Source: JACKBK01 sp963707275 (lineage in GTDB: Bacteria; Chloroflexota; Anaerolineae; JAAEKA01). Taken from it: DNA of 64,000 nt. Under the pieces are notes generated by a model. That model ran no database searches, had not been told where the DNA came from, and was given only the letters and a program-made list of their open reading frames with translations. The position numbers were made by a program, and so were the translations under genes. Below, piece after piece: positions 35,678-46,922 of the stretch (positions are counted from its first letter, which is position 1; every line of letters starts with the position of its first letter). Location of the stretch: positions 1,178,001 through 1,242,000 of the forward strand of contig CAVPPH010000001.1 in NCBI GenBank assembly GCA_963707275.1, given 5' to 3'.

Positions 35678-38600
35678 ATGCGTATCCACCTTCTGGGCTC
35701 CTGCCAGGTATTCTGGCAGGAGCGCCCGTTTTCCATCCCGCGCCGCCAGACGCGTGCCCTGCTCTACTGCCTGGCCGCTCGGCTGGAACCGGCTTCACGT
35801 GACCGGTTGAGCTTCCTCTTCTGGCCTGACACGCCCGACGCGATGGCGCGCCGCCACCTGACCCGCCTGCTGTCCAGCCTGCGCGCCGCTCTCCCCCGCC
35901 CTGACCTGCTGCTGATCGACGAGCAGCGCGTTGCCCTCAACCCGGCGCTGGTAGAGTGCGACAGCCGGCAATTGCTGGCCATCAGCGCCGTCAGCGATCC
36001 GCCCACACTTCGGGCCGCGGTAGCGCTTTACCGCGGCCCTTTCATGGCCGGGTTTTCATTGCCTGACGCCCCGGAATACGAAGCCTGGCAAAGACAGTTC
36101 GGCCGCGATCTGGAAGGTCTCTACCTGGCCGCGCTGGAACGGCTGACCGCGCACTACGCCGCTGAAGGCGATTACCCCGCAGCCATCGACAGCGCCCGTC
36201 GTTTTCTGCAAACTGACGAGTTGGCCGAAACGATGCACCGCCGGCTGATCGGCCTGTACACGGCTGCCGGCGACCGAACCGCGGCCCAGCGGCAGTACGA
36301 ACAGTGCGCCCTGATGCTGGAACGCGAACTGGGCGTCAGCCCGCTGCCAGAGACCCGGGCGGCGCTGCAAAACCAACCGCGCCGCCGCGCAGCCATCAGC
36401 CTGACCGTGCAGCCGTCGCTGGACCTGCCACTGACCGGCCGAGACGCCGTGCTGGCGCAGTTGCAGGAGGCGCAGCGGCGAATGCCGCGCGGCAGCCTCA
36501 TCCTGCTGCACGGCCCGCCAGGGATGGGCAAGACGCGGCTATTGCGCGAGTTCGTCCTTCAGCAGGAGGAAGGCAGCTTGGCGCTGGCCGGCAACAGCTA
36601 TCCCGGCAGCCAGGCCCTGCCATACCACCCGCTGCTGCAAGCCTTGCGAACCAGCTTCGCCCACCGCGACCTGTGGCTGGACGTGCCCGCTGTCTGGCTG
36701 AGCGAGGTGCTGCCGCTGCTGCCCGACCTGCGCAACCTCGTTCCCGACCTGCCAGTTCCTCTGCCGACCGCGCCTGCCCATGCCCAGGCACGCCTCTTTA
36801 CCGCGCTGACGCACCTCCTGCGCGCCCTGGCCGCCAACCCACCCTTGTTGCTCTGCCTGGACGACCTGCACTGGGCCGACCAGGGCACACTGGATTGGCT
36901 CCTGTTTCTGGCTGCACGCCCGGAGCAGGAACCGCTGCTGCTGCTGGCGACCTGCCACACGCCAACAGCGCCCGTGCTGGCGGCGGTCAGACAGGCGCTG
37001 CGGCGCGCTGGACGGCTGGCCGAGATCGAACTCAGCGAGCTGGCCGCCGCGGACGTACAACACCTGCTGGCCCGTCTGTCAGCGCCGCCGTCAACGGCGC
37101 TGGTGGAGCGTATCCACCACATCGCTGGCGGCAACCCCTTCTTCGTGCTGGAGATCGTCCGCGAGTTACAGGAGCGCGGCCAGATCGACGACCCGCCGGA
37201 CGACCTGCCCCTGCCCACCACCCTGCGCGAGGCAATTCTGGCGCGCGCCAGCCATCTTTCACCGGTGGCGCACCAGGTGCTGGAGGCCGCCGCGGTGCTA
37301 ACACCCATGCTGGACGAAGCGCTGCTGGAATACACGTCGGCCCGCAGCGGAACCGAGACATCCGACGCGCTGGACGAGTTGCTGGCGCACCAGTTCCTAC
37401 AAATCGACCGGGCTGCAAGCGAGGGGCTGGCCTTTCCGCACAGCCTGATAGGGTTGGCGATCTACCAGGGCTTGACCCCGTGGCGGCGCAAACTACTGCA
37501 CGGTCGCGCCGCCGCCGGGCTGGTCCGCCTCCGTCCCCACGACGACGCCACGCTTGCCGGGCATTACGCTGAAGCCGCCGCCTGGGAAACTGCCATCGGC
37601 TGCTACCGGCGGGCCGCCGACCAGGCAGGCCAGACTGCAGCCCATGACACGGCTTTGACGCTGGTCAACCGCGCCATCGATCTGTTGCATCATCTGCCCC
37701 GGCCAAATGGCGACCGCCTGGCCCTGTTGCGCCAGCGCCTGGCGTTGCAGCGTATGTTGGTGCGGCTGGACGCCTGGCAAGCAGACGCGGCCGAGGTGCT
37801 GCACCTGGCCATTGCTGCGTCCGATGACGACGCCAGGCTGGACGCGCTGGAGGCGCAAATCAGCCTGCACGTGCTGAAATCAGACTTTGACCAGATTGAA
37901 ACGACAGCCGCACAGGCGCTGGCGTTGGCCCAGAAAAGGAGCGATCACGTCGCCGAGGCTCGCATCCGCCAGACGCTGGGCTGGCACCTGGCCGATGCGC
38001 TGGGACGCTCGACCGAGGGGCTGGCATTGCTGGAGGAGGCGCGCCGGCTGGCTGAGGCCGCGGGCGCGGCGGACGTGCTGTATCAGACGCTGTGCAATCT
38101 GGCGTTTGTCCAGCGCGCCGAGGGGCATTGCCAGGCGGCCCGCGCCACCGCGCTGCGGGCATTGACACTGAGAACGGTGGGATCCCGCCCCTACGCAACA
38201 GGCGATGCACCGCAACCGGCCTTTGCCGACGCGCTGCGCGAGTTGGGCGAGGCCAACGCCTACCTGGGACGCTGGGAGGAGGCGCTACACCTGTTGCGGC
38301 CGCTGCTGGACCTGTACCAGACCTTGAACGATCCCTGGGCCTATGGCGCAGTGCTGCACAACTACGGACTCTACTGCGCCAGCGTCGGCCTGCTCCAGGA
38401 GGCAGTCTCGTCCATGCGCCGGCTGGTGGCGCTCAGCGAAGCAGTCAGGCTGCCGATGGATTCGGACTACGGCATCTGGCATCGGTCCGGGCTGGCGCGC
38501 GCCCTGCTGGCTGCCGGAGAAACGAGCGCCGCGGGCGAACTGCTGGACAGCCTGCGAACCGGCAAGCTGGCGCCGGGCCGGCCCTATCTGGCCTGGGTGC

Positions 38601-39001
38601 GGGCAGAGGCTGAATACCGGCTGGCAACGGGCGACCCAGCCGCGGCGCTGCGCGTCGTGCTTCCGGCCGTCCACTGGTGGCGACTCAACGCCAGCCTGCA
38701 CGACGTCGATGTGCTGCTGCTGTGGGCCGAGGCTGCGCTAGCGACGGGAGACACCCGCGCGGCGCGTTCAGCGGTGGAAGAAACGGCCGAGCGTCTGGCT
38801 GGCAGCGATATGCGCCGCTACCATCTGCGACTGTACGCCGCCGACTACGCCGTGACCGGGAACCGCGCTGCGCTGGCCGCGGCACAAGCTGAACTGGAGC
38901 AGCAAGCGGCAGGGTTTGGCGACCCGCAGTTGCGCGCCCTGTTTGTGGCGTGGGCGGGCCGGCTAAACCGCAGATTCTCGGCGGACACTGTAGCAGTCTG
39001 A
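35678..39001 (+). CDS. SARP-type regulator with BTAD, AAA ATPase and TPR domains
   Basis: 1107 residues, intact. The N-terminal part (MRIHLLGSCQVFWQERPFSI, ARRHLTRLLSSLRAAL) is a winged-helix DNA-binding domain, followed by a bacterial transcriptional activation domain (about 95-235, DAPEYEAWQRQFGRDLEGLY). A STAND-type ATPase has Walker A GPPGMGKT at 279-286 and Walker B LLLCLDDLHWAD with the Asp at 395. The C-terminal half is helical TPR-like repeats (GYR-free, ALRELGEANAYLGRWEEAL). Such proteins switch on genes after ligand or partner binding to the repeats. Its place inside the surface-protein cluster suggests local control, which is unproven. Confidence 0.88.
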   Translation: MRIHLLGSCQVFWQERPFSIPRRQTRALLYCLAARLEPASRDRLSFLFWPDTPDAMARRHLTRLLSSLRAALPRPDLLLIDEQRVALNPALVECDSRQLLAISAVSDPPTLRAAVALYRGPFMAGFSLPDAPEYEAWQRQFGRDLEGLYLAALERLTAHYAAEGDYPAAIDSARRFLQTDELAETMHRRLIGLYTAAGDRTAAQRQYEQCALMLERELGVSPLPETRAALQNQPRRRAAISLTVQPSLDLPLTGRDAVLAQLQEAQRRMPRGSLILLHGPPGMGKTRLLREFVLQQEEGSLALAGNSYPGSQALPYHPLLQALRTSFAHRDLWLDVPAVWLSEVLPLLPDLRNLVPDLPVPLPTAPAHAQARLFTALTHLLRALAANPPLLLCLDDLHWADQGTLDWLLFLAARPEQEPLLLLATCHTPTAPVLAAVRQALRRAGRLAEIELSELAAADVQHLLARLSAPPSTALVERIHHIAGGNPFFVLEIVRELQERGQIDDPPDDLPLPTTLREAILARASHLSPVAHQVLEAAAVLTPMLDEALLEYTSARSGTETSDALDELLAHQFLQIDRAASEGLAFPHSLIGLAIYQGLTPWRRKLLHGRAAAGLVRLRPHDDATLAGHYAEAAAWETAIGCYRRAADQAGQTAAHDTALTLVNRAIDLLHHLPRPNGDRLALLRQRLALQRMLVRLDAWQADAAEVLHLAIAASDDDARLDALEAQISLHVLKSDFDQIETTAAQALALAQKRSDHVAEARIRQTLGWHLADALGRSTEGLALLEEARRLAEAAGAADVLYQTLCNLAFVQRAEGHCQAARATALRALTLRTVGSRPYATGDAPQPAFADALRELGEANAYLGRWEEALHLLRPLLDLYQTLNDPWAYGAVLHNYGLYCASVGLLQEAVSSMRRLVALSEAVRLPMDSDYGIWHRSGLARALLAAGETSAAGELLDSLRTGKLAPGRPYLAWVRAEAEYRLATGDPAAALRVVLPAVHWWRLNASLHDVDVLLLWAEAALATGDTRAARSAVEETAERLAGSDMRRYHLRLYAADYAVTGNRAALAAAQAELEQQAAGFGDPQLRALFVAWAGRLNRRFSADTVAV

Positions 39002-39056
39002 CAATCCTCGTTTTTTGCGGACATTTTGCGGACACCTCTGTGCTATTCTGGGGCGG

Positions 39057-39272
39057 ATGGCAATCCACAACTCCACCTACACCTCCTATCTGGTGCGCAT
39101 ATGGCAGCAGAGCAGTCCGGATCAGCCGGATGCGGCCATTTGGCATGGCGAGGCCGAGCACATCCAGACCGGCCAACGCCGCCGCTTTCTCGATCCCAAC
39201 GACCTGTGGACGTTTCTCAACCCCCAGAACCTGTCAGGAGAGCATGATGACCCGCAAACGACCGACCCATAG
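39057..39272 (+). CDS. Small conserved SARP-partner-type protein
   Basis: 71 residues: TYTSYLVRIWQQSSPDQPDA, AIWHGEAEHIQTGQRRRFLD, LWTFLNPQ. The pattern S-Y-L-x-R-x-W, W-x-x-x-x-E-x-x-x-T-G-x-x-x-x-F and L-W-x-F-L recurs, to my knowledge, in small proteins next to SARP or LuxR-type regulators in Chloroflexota. It overlaps the next gene start by 29 nt in another frame. Function unknown; a regulator partner or a relic of one is plausible. Confidence 0.6.
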   Translation: MAIHNSTYTSYLVRIWQQSSPDQPDAAIWHGEAEHIQTGQRRRFLDPNDLWTFLNPQNLSGEHDDPQTTDP

Positions 39273-42200
39273 CCGATCACTGATGGCCATCGTCCTTATC
39301 CTGGCCTTTCTGCTGCCAACGGCCACGCCCGCTCGCGCTGCCACATTCACCGTCACGAATACCGCCGACAGCGGCGCCGGCTCGCTGCGTCAGGCGCATC
39401 CTGGACGCCAACGCCAACCCCGGCGCGGACACGATCACCTTCGCCATCGGCGCAGCCGGCAGCCAACAAACCATCCAACCCACCTCCGCCCTGCCCACCA
39501 TCACCGGCCCCGTGACCATCGACGGCTGGAGCCAGGGCGGCAGCGGCTACACCGGCCCGCCGCTCATCGAACTCAACGGCGCGCTGGCGGGCAATCAATG
39601 TGGCCGGCCTCACCATCACCGGCGGCGGCAGCATCGTGCGCGGGCTGGTGATCAACGGCTTTGTCGGCCAGTTCGCCAGCGGCATCCGCCTGCAAACCGG
39701 CGGCGGCAACTGGATTTACGGCAACTACATCGGCACGAACTTTGCCGGGGATACGCGGGTTGCCAACCAGCGCGGCATCTGGATCGACGGCGGCTCCAGC
39801 AACAACCGCATCGGCACCAACGCCGACGGCGTCAACGATGTGGCCGAGCGCAACGTCATCTCCGCCAACGTCGAGCAGAACATCTGGATTTACCAGCCCG
39901 ACCACCACCGGCAACAAAATCATGGGCAACTACCATCGGCCTGAATGCGGCGGGCACAGCGGCTGTTGGCACAAACAATCAGACCGTCGCCGCCACCGGA
40001 ATCCTGGTGCAGGAAGCCAGCTACACCATCATCGGCACGGACGGCGACGGGCAGGGTGATGCGCTGGAAGGCAACGTCGTCAGCGGCAGCATTCTCAACA
40101 TCAACCTGACCGGCACAAGCAACCTCAACGAGAGCCACCACAACCGCATCTCTGGCAACCTGATCGGCACCAACGCCAGCGGCACGGCCAGCGTGGGCAT
40201 CCAGGTGGAAGGCGTGCGCGTCTACGTCGCGTACGACAACGTCATCGGCACGGATGGCGACGGCGTTTCCGACGCGCTGGAAGGCAACCTGATCTCCGGC
40301 CACATTGATTTTGGCGTCATGCTCCAGCAGACCGGGCGCGCTGAACAACGTCGTCGCCGGCAACAAAATCGGCACCGACATCACCGGCATGGCCGCCATC
40401 CCCAACGGCACCATCAGTTCGCCCCGCGCCGGTATCCTGCTGGGCGGCTACGGCAACCGCATCGGCACCAACAGCGACGGCATCTCTGACGATCTGGAAC
40501 GCAATTTGATCTCCGGTAACACCAATGTGTCCACTTACGCCATTTACTTCAACAACTTGCCCAACCCCGATGCGCCGCCCACAATCATCGCCGGAAACTG
40601 GATGGGCGTGGACGCCACCGGCCTGGCGGCCTTGCCCAACAATGTCGGCATCGGCGGCACGTCCTTCGCCCCCACCACCATCCGCGACAATGTGATCTCC
40701 GGCCACACCTACGAAGGCATCAGCACCAGTTCGTCCAATATGCTCATTACCGGCAACCGGATTGGCGTGGGCGCGGACGGCGTGACGCCACTGGGCAACG
40801 GCTACAACGGCGTTTTCCTGTCTGGCAACAACAATGTCATAGGCGGCACAGGGCCGGGTGAAGCCAATATCATCGCCCACAACGGCACGGTGTCGGCATT
40901 CTATAACGGTGTGAGAGTGGGCAACACTGGGCTGGGCAACACGATTCGCGGCAACCGCATCTTTGCCAATTCCCAGCTCGGCATTGACCTGCGCTGGCCC
41001 GATGGCGTCAATATCAACGATCTCGGCGACCCGGATACCGGCGGGAACAACCTGCAAAACTACCCGGTCATCACCTTTGCCCAGGCCTACAACAACGGCA
41101 CGACGCGTCATTCAGGGCACGCTCAACAGCAACCCGAACATCAACTTCACCTTGGACTTCTACTACAGCGCGGCTGCTGACAACAGTGGCTACGGTGAAG
41201 GAGAGTATTATCTGGGCGCGGCCAGCGTCGCCACCGATGGCAACGGCAACGCCGCGTTTGACGTGACCCTGCCCACGACCATTCCGTCCAACCAGTTCGT
41301 CAGCGCCACCGCCACCCACGCCGACGGCAGCACGTCAGAGTTTTCGCTGGCCTATGCGGCCGGCGGCGTGGTGGATGTGCCCATCGACGGACTGGCGTTG
41401 CATGCCGCGCCGCCGATCTACGAAGACGTATTGGCACAGTTCACCGGCAGCGTCATTGCCGGGACAGGGGTGAGCTACGCCTGGGACTTCGGCGATGGGC
41501 AGCCGGGCAGCGGCGCTGTGGTGGAACACACCTTCACCGCGCCCGGCAGCTACACCGTCACCCTGAGCGCCGGCAACAACAGCAGCAGCGCCAACGCCAG
41601 CATGGTGATCAGCGTCCTGGAGCCGGCCAACATCAACGGCGTCATCTGGATAGATCGGGACGCAGACGGCTTCTACGGCATGGGCGAAACCAGCTACAAC
41701 GTTTTGCAGAACACCATCATCACCGCCACGCTGCAAGCGCCGCCCTACACCGTGCTGACGACCGGACGCGACATCAACGGCAACTACCAGATCTACACCA
41801 CCCAGGCCGGCATCTACCAGGTGGAGGCGTATAACCCGACCTACTGCTACCTCGCAAACTGCATAACCACGCCAAACCCTGTGGCGGCGGCCATGAGCGA
41901 GAACGGCGGCGTGGAGGTCAACTTCGGCATCGTCAGCCCTGGATTCGTTCTTCAGCCTGACGATGATGGCTACATCGTGGGCCGCGCCTGGCTGGACAGC
42001 AACGGCAATAGCCTTCCCGACCCCAGCGAGTCGCCGTTGAACGGCCGCACTGTCCGCCTTCTGGACGCAAACGGCAACCAGATTGCCACCCACGTCACCG
42101 GGGCGTCCTGGTCGCATGGACGGTACGGCTTCCGCATCAGCCAACCGGGGCAGTACCGTGTGCAAATGGACGCGCCGCCGGGCGTCTTCCCGGCGTCTCG

Positions 42201-45200
42201 AACGGTGGACGTGTTTGTCGCCGACCTGCGCGTGGTCAACGCCCATTTGCCCTTCCTCCCCGGCGGCGCCATCGGTGGGCAGGTGGCCAACAGCGGCAGT
42301 GCAGGCATGGGCGGCGTGCTCCTGAACTTGCAACCCGGCAACCGCCAGACCCTCTCCGCCAGCGACGGCAGCTACAGCTTCAGCGGCCTGGCCGACGACA
42401 CCTACACCCTCTCTGTGCTCCCGCCAACCAACCACGTCACGAGCGACGGCGCAACGCAACGCTTCGTGCCAGCGACGATCAACGGCAGCGCCGTAGAAAA
42501 CTGGACGCTGTTGCGCCAGGGCGAATTGAACATCAAGGTGGTGCAAGTCGTCAACGGCCAGCCGCTGCCCATCGGTTTCATGTTCTTCGAGGTGCTGCTC
42601 AACGGGTCGGTGGTGCGCACTGTGCAAACCAACGCCGCCGGCGAGGCGTTGGTGGAAGGACTGATCCCAGGGACATACACCGTGCGTCCCTGGGACGTCG
42701 TCACCAACATCATTCCCGGAATGCAGTTTGCGCCCGCCGAACGCACAGCGGTGGTCAGCAACGACACCTCCGCCGCCGTCAGTTTCACCGGCACGCTGGC
42801 ACGCTCTCTGAACATGTTCTGCCGCTTGCCGGTCGCCGGTCAGCCCGGCTTCGCCTGTACCTATGAAGTGCGCACTCTCAGCGGCAGCCTGATAGAAACC
42901 GGTTATTTGCCCGCCGACCAGCCTGCCACCAGCAACTGGAACCTGAACCCGGCCACGCTTGAGGTGCACCTGATCCCCGACCCCAACATACCCGGGCAGG
43001 AAGGCTGGCCCACCCACACGCAGATCGTGGTGCTGGACGACAACACCCACACCAGCGTCCACTACCCCTTCAACCCCACCAACCCGCAGACCATCGCCGG
43101 GTACACTTTTTGGGATCGCTGCGCGCCGCTGGGCATCCGCGCCAACGGCAACAACTGCACCGAGAGCAACGTTCCCAGCAACAACGACCTTCCGGTGGTG
43201 CTCTACAACGCCAGCGGTGTGGAGGTCGCCAGCACGCTGACAACCAGCGGCGCATTCTGGAACACTGGCTACTTCAGCTTCCCCGATCTTCCCATCGGCA
43301 CATACCGGGCACGGGTCAACCTGCCGGCGGGCTACGCACCTACCACCGGCGTGCAGCGTTGGTACGAGCTGACCGGCGTCGGCGCGCCCGAACTGCTGGA
43401 GGTGGGCTACCAGTTGAACGAAAACCAGGTCCTGAGCGGCAGGGTGTTTTGGGATACCGATGCCAACGACGTGTACGATGAATCGTGGGACGATCCGGTC
43501 GCCGCCGCCGCGGTGGCCATCACCACGCCCGGCGGGCAGTCCGTTGCCAGCCTCGCCACCGGCTCCAACGGCGGCTATGCGCAATCGCCCATTACCAGCG
43601 GCGAGTACCGGGTGACGCTGACCCACGATGGGCAAACCTGGACGCGCGACGCCTCCGTGCCGGTCGACGGAGGTGTGCCCATGATTGACTTCGCCCTGCC
43701 GCCCGATGACAGCCTTCCGCGCGGTGCTCGTTTTCATTGATGGCAACCACAACGGCGCGGTGGATGCGGGCGAGCAGCGGCTGGCCAATGTGGCCGTGCA
43801 ACTTCGGGATGCCCCCTGCGGCAGTTCGGGCGCCGGGTTGCAGACGGTCGACAGCAACGACGCCGGCCTGGCTGCCTTCAATCCAGTTGCCAACGGGCTG
43901 ACGTCGGTCTGCGCCCAGGCCATAGACGGCTTGCCGGACGGCCTGCTGCCCGCCAACTTAAACGGCGTCCCTGTGCCGCGCAGCGGCGGCGCGCCGGTGC
44001 CGTTAGCGGTGCAGCCGGTCAACACGCTGCTGGTGCGCACCTTCCTGGACAACAACGGCAATAGCAGCAGGGAGAGCGGCGAACCCTATCTGAACGGCGG
44101 AACGGTGACCATCAACGGCGTCACCCACACGTTGAGCAGCAGCGGGGCTGCCTTCTACCTGCCCGACGGCATCTATCCGGTAGCCTTTACACCACCGTCC
44201 GGGTACGCCTCCATCTGGTCGCTTCCCTTCGGTGGTGTGGCCGTTACCAACGCCGCGCAGACGCTGACCTTTCCCCTGCGCGACGCTGGCAGCATCAGCG
44301 GCAAGGTCTGGCCACCCAACACGGGCAGCTTCAGCCTGGGCGGCAGCTCGCTAGCCGCCGGGCTGACGGTACAATTGCAAAATGTCGCCACCATGGCTAC
44401 CGTGGAGACAACCAGCGACAGCTATGGCAATTTCAGCTTCAGCAACCTGGCCCCCGCCACCTACCGCCTGCGTCTGCCCGCGCCGCCGCCCGGCTACACC
44501 GCTGACAGCGAACCGCTGATCACTTACCAGTCCGGTCAGATCCTGAGCAACAACAATCTCAACCTGGTCCCCGTCGGCCACCTTATCGGCGCGGTCTACC
44601 ATGACAGCAATAGCAACCAACAATGGGACAACAATGAGCCGGGTCTTGACGATTATGCCGTGCGCCTGATCGGCAGCGCCGGGCAGGAAGTGGCCGTTGC
44701 CACGCCGGACGCGGCGGGCTATTTCCACTTCGAAGGGCTGACGGCCAACACCCCCTACGCCCTGCGACTGGCCAACGCACCCGATGCTCTGTTCATCACT
44801 GCGTCGCCCGGCGTGTTCACCGTCGGCGTGGAGCATACCGTCGTCCAGTTGGGCGTCGGCATCGAAGGGACTGCTCCGGCGAACGGCTTTCAGGTGGCTG
44901 GCGATGTCAAGTACCAACAAGGTGACGCCCTGATTCCCATCGCCGGCGCGCGCGTGGTTCGGTACACTTATCAGGCCGCAAATGGCGGCTGCAATATCGC
45001 AAACCCTGTGATTCTGGCTGACACATTTACCGGCATTGACGGCAGGTATTTGATGCAAGGCCCAGGCGGTTGTCTCAGGGTGGTGGATGTGCCCGGGTTC
45101 GTTGACACGCCACACCTACTGAATGTCTGCACAAGTGACACCGCATACGCGTACAGTTGCGCTATGATCGATGGTGTGTGGACGAACATGACCAATATTA

Positions 45201-46501
45201 CCCTCAGCCCAGTCGCGCCGCCGCTGCGGGCCAACGACAATTCTGTGGCGCAAGTCGCGTGGAGCGCCTTCCGCGACGACAACGGCAACGGCGCCCGCGA
45301 TCCTGGTGAGCCGGGCCTGGCGGGCGCGACGCTGGCAGGCGGCGGCAGCAGCGGTGTTTCCGGTCAAACCGGCTGGGGTGAACCGCTAACGCTGGCCGAC
45401 GGGCAGCACACACTGACCGTCACGCCGACGGCAGGCTACCGGGTCAACGGTCCGGCGACGCGCGCCGTGGCCGTGCAGGGCGCGGACCTGTCGCTGCCGG
45501 CCATCCCCCTGCGTCCGGACGGATTGACCATCGTGCAGGCCTTTATCGACCTGGATGGTGACGGCGTGCAGGACGCAGGCGAGGCAGGCGTGGGCGGCGT
45601 CGCGGTGACCCTGAGCGGCCCGACCGTTGCCAACGTCACGACTGCGCCCAATGGCCGGGCCATGCGGGCCGGGCTGCCGGATGGTGCGTACACGGTGACG
45701 GCCGTGCCGCCTCCGGGCGGCTACGCAGCCACGGCGGTGAGCAGCGTCACCCTGGCCCAGGGCGGCGAGGTGCAGATTGCCTTGCAGTTGCCGGGCATGG
45801 TCAGCGGCGTGCTGTACCAGGACTGGGACGGCGACGGCCGGCAGCAGTCCGACGAGACGGTCTTCATGACGCCGTTCACGCTGGCATTGAGCGGCACGGC
45901 CGGCACGCAGCAGACAGAAAGCGCGGGCGGGCGCGGCATCTTTCTGGGGCAGCAGGCCGGCGCCTACACGCTGGCAGCCACCACCCCAGCCGTGCAGCCG
46001 CAGCCCCTCACGCTGGCGGCTGGCGCCGGACGAGGCGTCGGGCTGGCGGTGGCAGGACCTGGCATCGTGCGCGGCATCGTCTGGTGGGATGGCAATCGCG
46101 ACGGCCTGCGGCAGCAGTGGGAGTCGCCGCTGGCCGGCGTGGCGGTGACGCTGGACAACCAGTCCGTGCTCACAGACGAGAATGGACGCTACACCTTCAT
46201 CGATTTCGCACCGGGGACGTACGCGCTGAGCGCGGCCCTGCCTGCCGGCCTGACGGCGACGCTGGGAGCGGTGACGCTGGGCAGCGAGCGCGGCGCTGTG
46301 GTGGGCATTCCGGCGACAACATGCCTGGACTTCAACAGCAACGGGCGCACCGACGTGCAGGACATCATGCAAGTTGCGGCGCGCTGGAACAACCCGGCCG
46401 CCTACGATCCCACTTACGACGTCGCTCCGCCCTTCGGCAGCCCACTGGATATTCTCGACATCACTGCGATTGCCGGGCAGTGGGAGCGCGCTTGCCAGTA
46501 A
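39244..46501 (+). CDS. Giant secreted adhesin: beta-helix, PKD, SdrD-B-like repeats, dockerin (several frame changes)
   Basis: Roughly 2,415 residues once frame changes near 39395, 39597, 39910, 39930, 40330, 41107 and 43715 are corrected, each by one base. Order: signal peptide (SLMAIVLILAFLLPTATPAR), FTVTNTADSGAGSLRQA, a long beta-helix with NLIGTNASG and IGTDGDG turns to about residue 620, a PKD domain (SYAWDFGDGQPGSGA), then many SdrD-B/CNA-B-like repeats (IWIDRDADGFYGMGE, FRDDNGNGARDPGEPGL, FIDLDGDGVQDAGEAGV), and a dockerin (DFNSNGRTDVQDIMQVA, then DVAPPFGSPLDILDI). No LPXTG or transmembrane anchor. It resembles a stalked surface adhesin. Confidence 0.83.
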
Positions 46502-46528
46502 GCGCTGGCGTGAATGTGACCCAGGCCT

Positions 46529-46813
46529 TTGGCAACGGGATCAACGTCGGAACTGCCGGGGGTTAAGGCGTTCGCCTGGATGTGGCGCGTGATGGGCGCG
46601 GCGCAGGTCAAAGTGCAGGACGGCGAAAGTCTCCTACCCGGCCAGCGCGTAACCGTCGGCGCGGACGGCGCAGCACGCTCGCTCGGCACCCTCACCGTGC
46701 AACTGGCCGGTGGTGAAGGGACTGCCGACATCGCTGAAAGCGCGCCGACATTGGGCGTCGTGCTGGAGGCACCGAAGGATGGCATGGTCTGGGTGCTGGT
46801 GAACCCGCAGTAA
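46529..46813 (+). pseudogene. Orphan C-terminal fragment of the WVLVNPQ family
   Basis: The reading frame from WRVMGAAQVKVQDGESLLPG to MVWVLVNPQ is closely similar to the last 75 residues of the gene ending at 35578 (GAAQVKVENGEALVPG). Signal peptide, dockerin and repeats are missing; the frame begins 28 nt after the giant adhesin stop. It is most simply a recombination remnant. Confidence 0.75.
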
Positions 46814-46836
46814 CTTCCGCGATCTGCAAGCAATTC

Positions 46837-46873
46837 AGCCGGCGCGGGACCTAAACCGCGCCGGCTTTGCGTT
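46837..46873 (+). terminator. Rho-independent terminator
   Basis: AGCCGGCGCGG and CCGCGCCGGCT form an 11-bp stem followed by TTGCGTTT, 24 nt after the fragment stop. Confidence 0.8.
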
Positions 46874-46922
46874 TAACGAAGGGATCAACGCGTTGTTGAA
46901 TCCTGTTCCCAAAGAGGTACCT

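Noticed and set aside
27066..46501. A cellulosome with cohesin scaffoldin
   Set aside because: Dockerin-like modules are present, but no cohesin domain, carbohydrate-binding module or cellulase was found in the window; the modules are also used widely outside cellulosomes.
43685..46501. Separate gene for the second half of the giant adhesin
   Set aside because: There is no signal peptide or ribosome binding site, and SdrD-B-like repeats continue across the frame change, which one base removal repairs.
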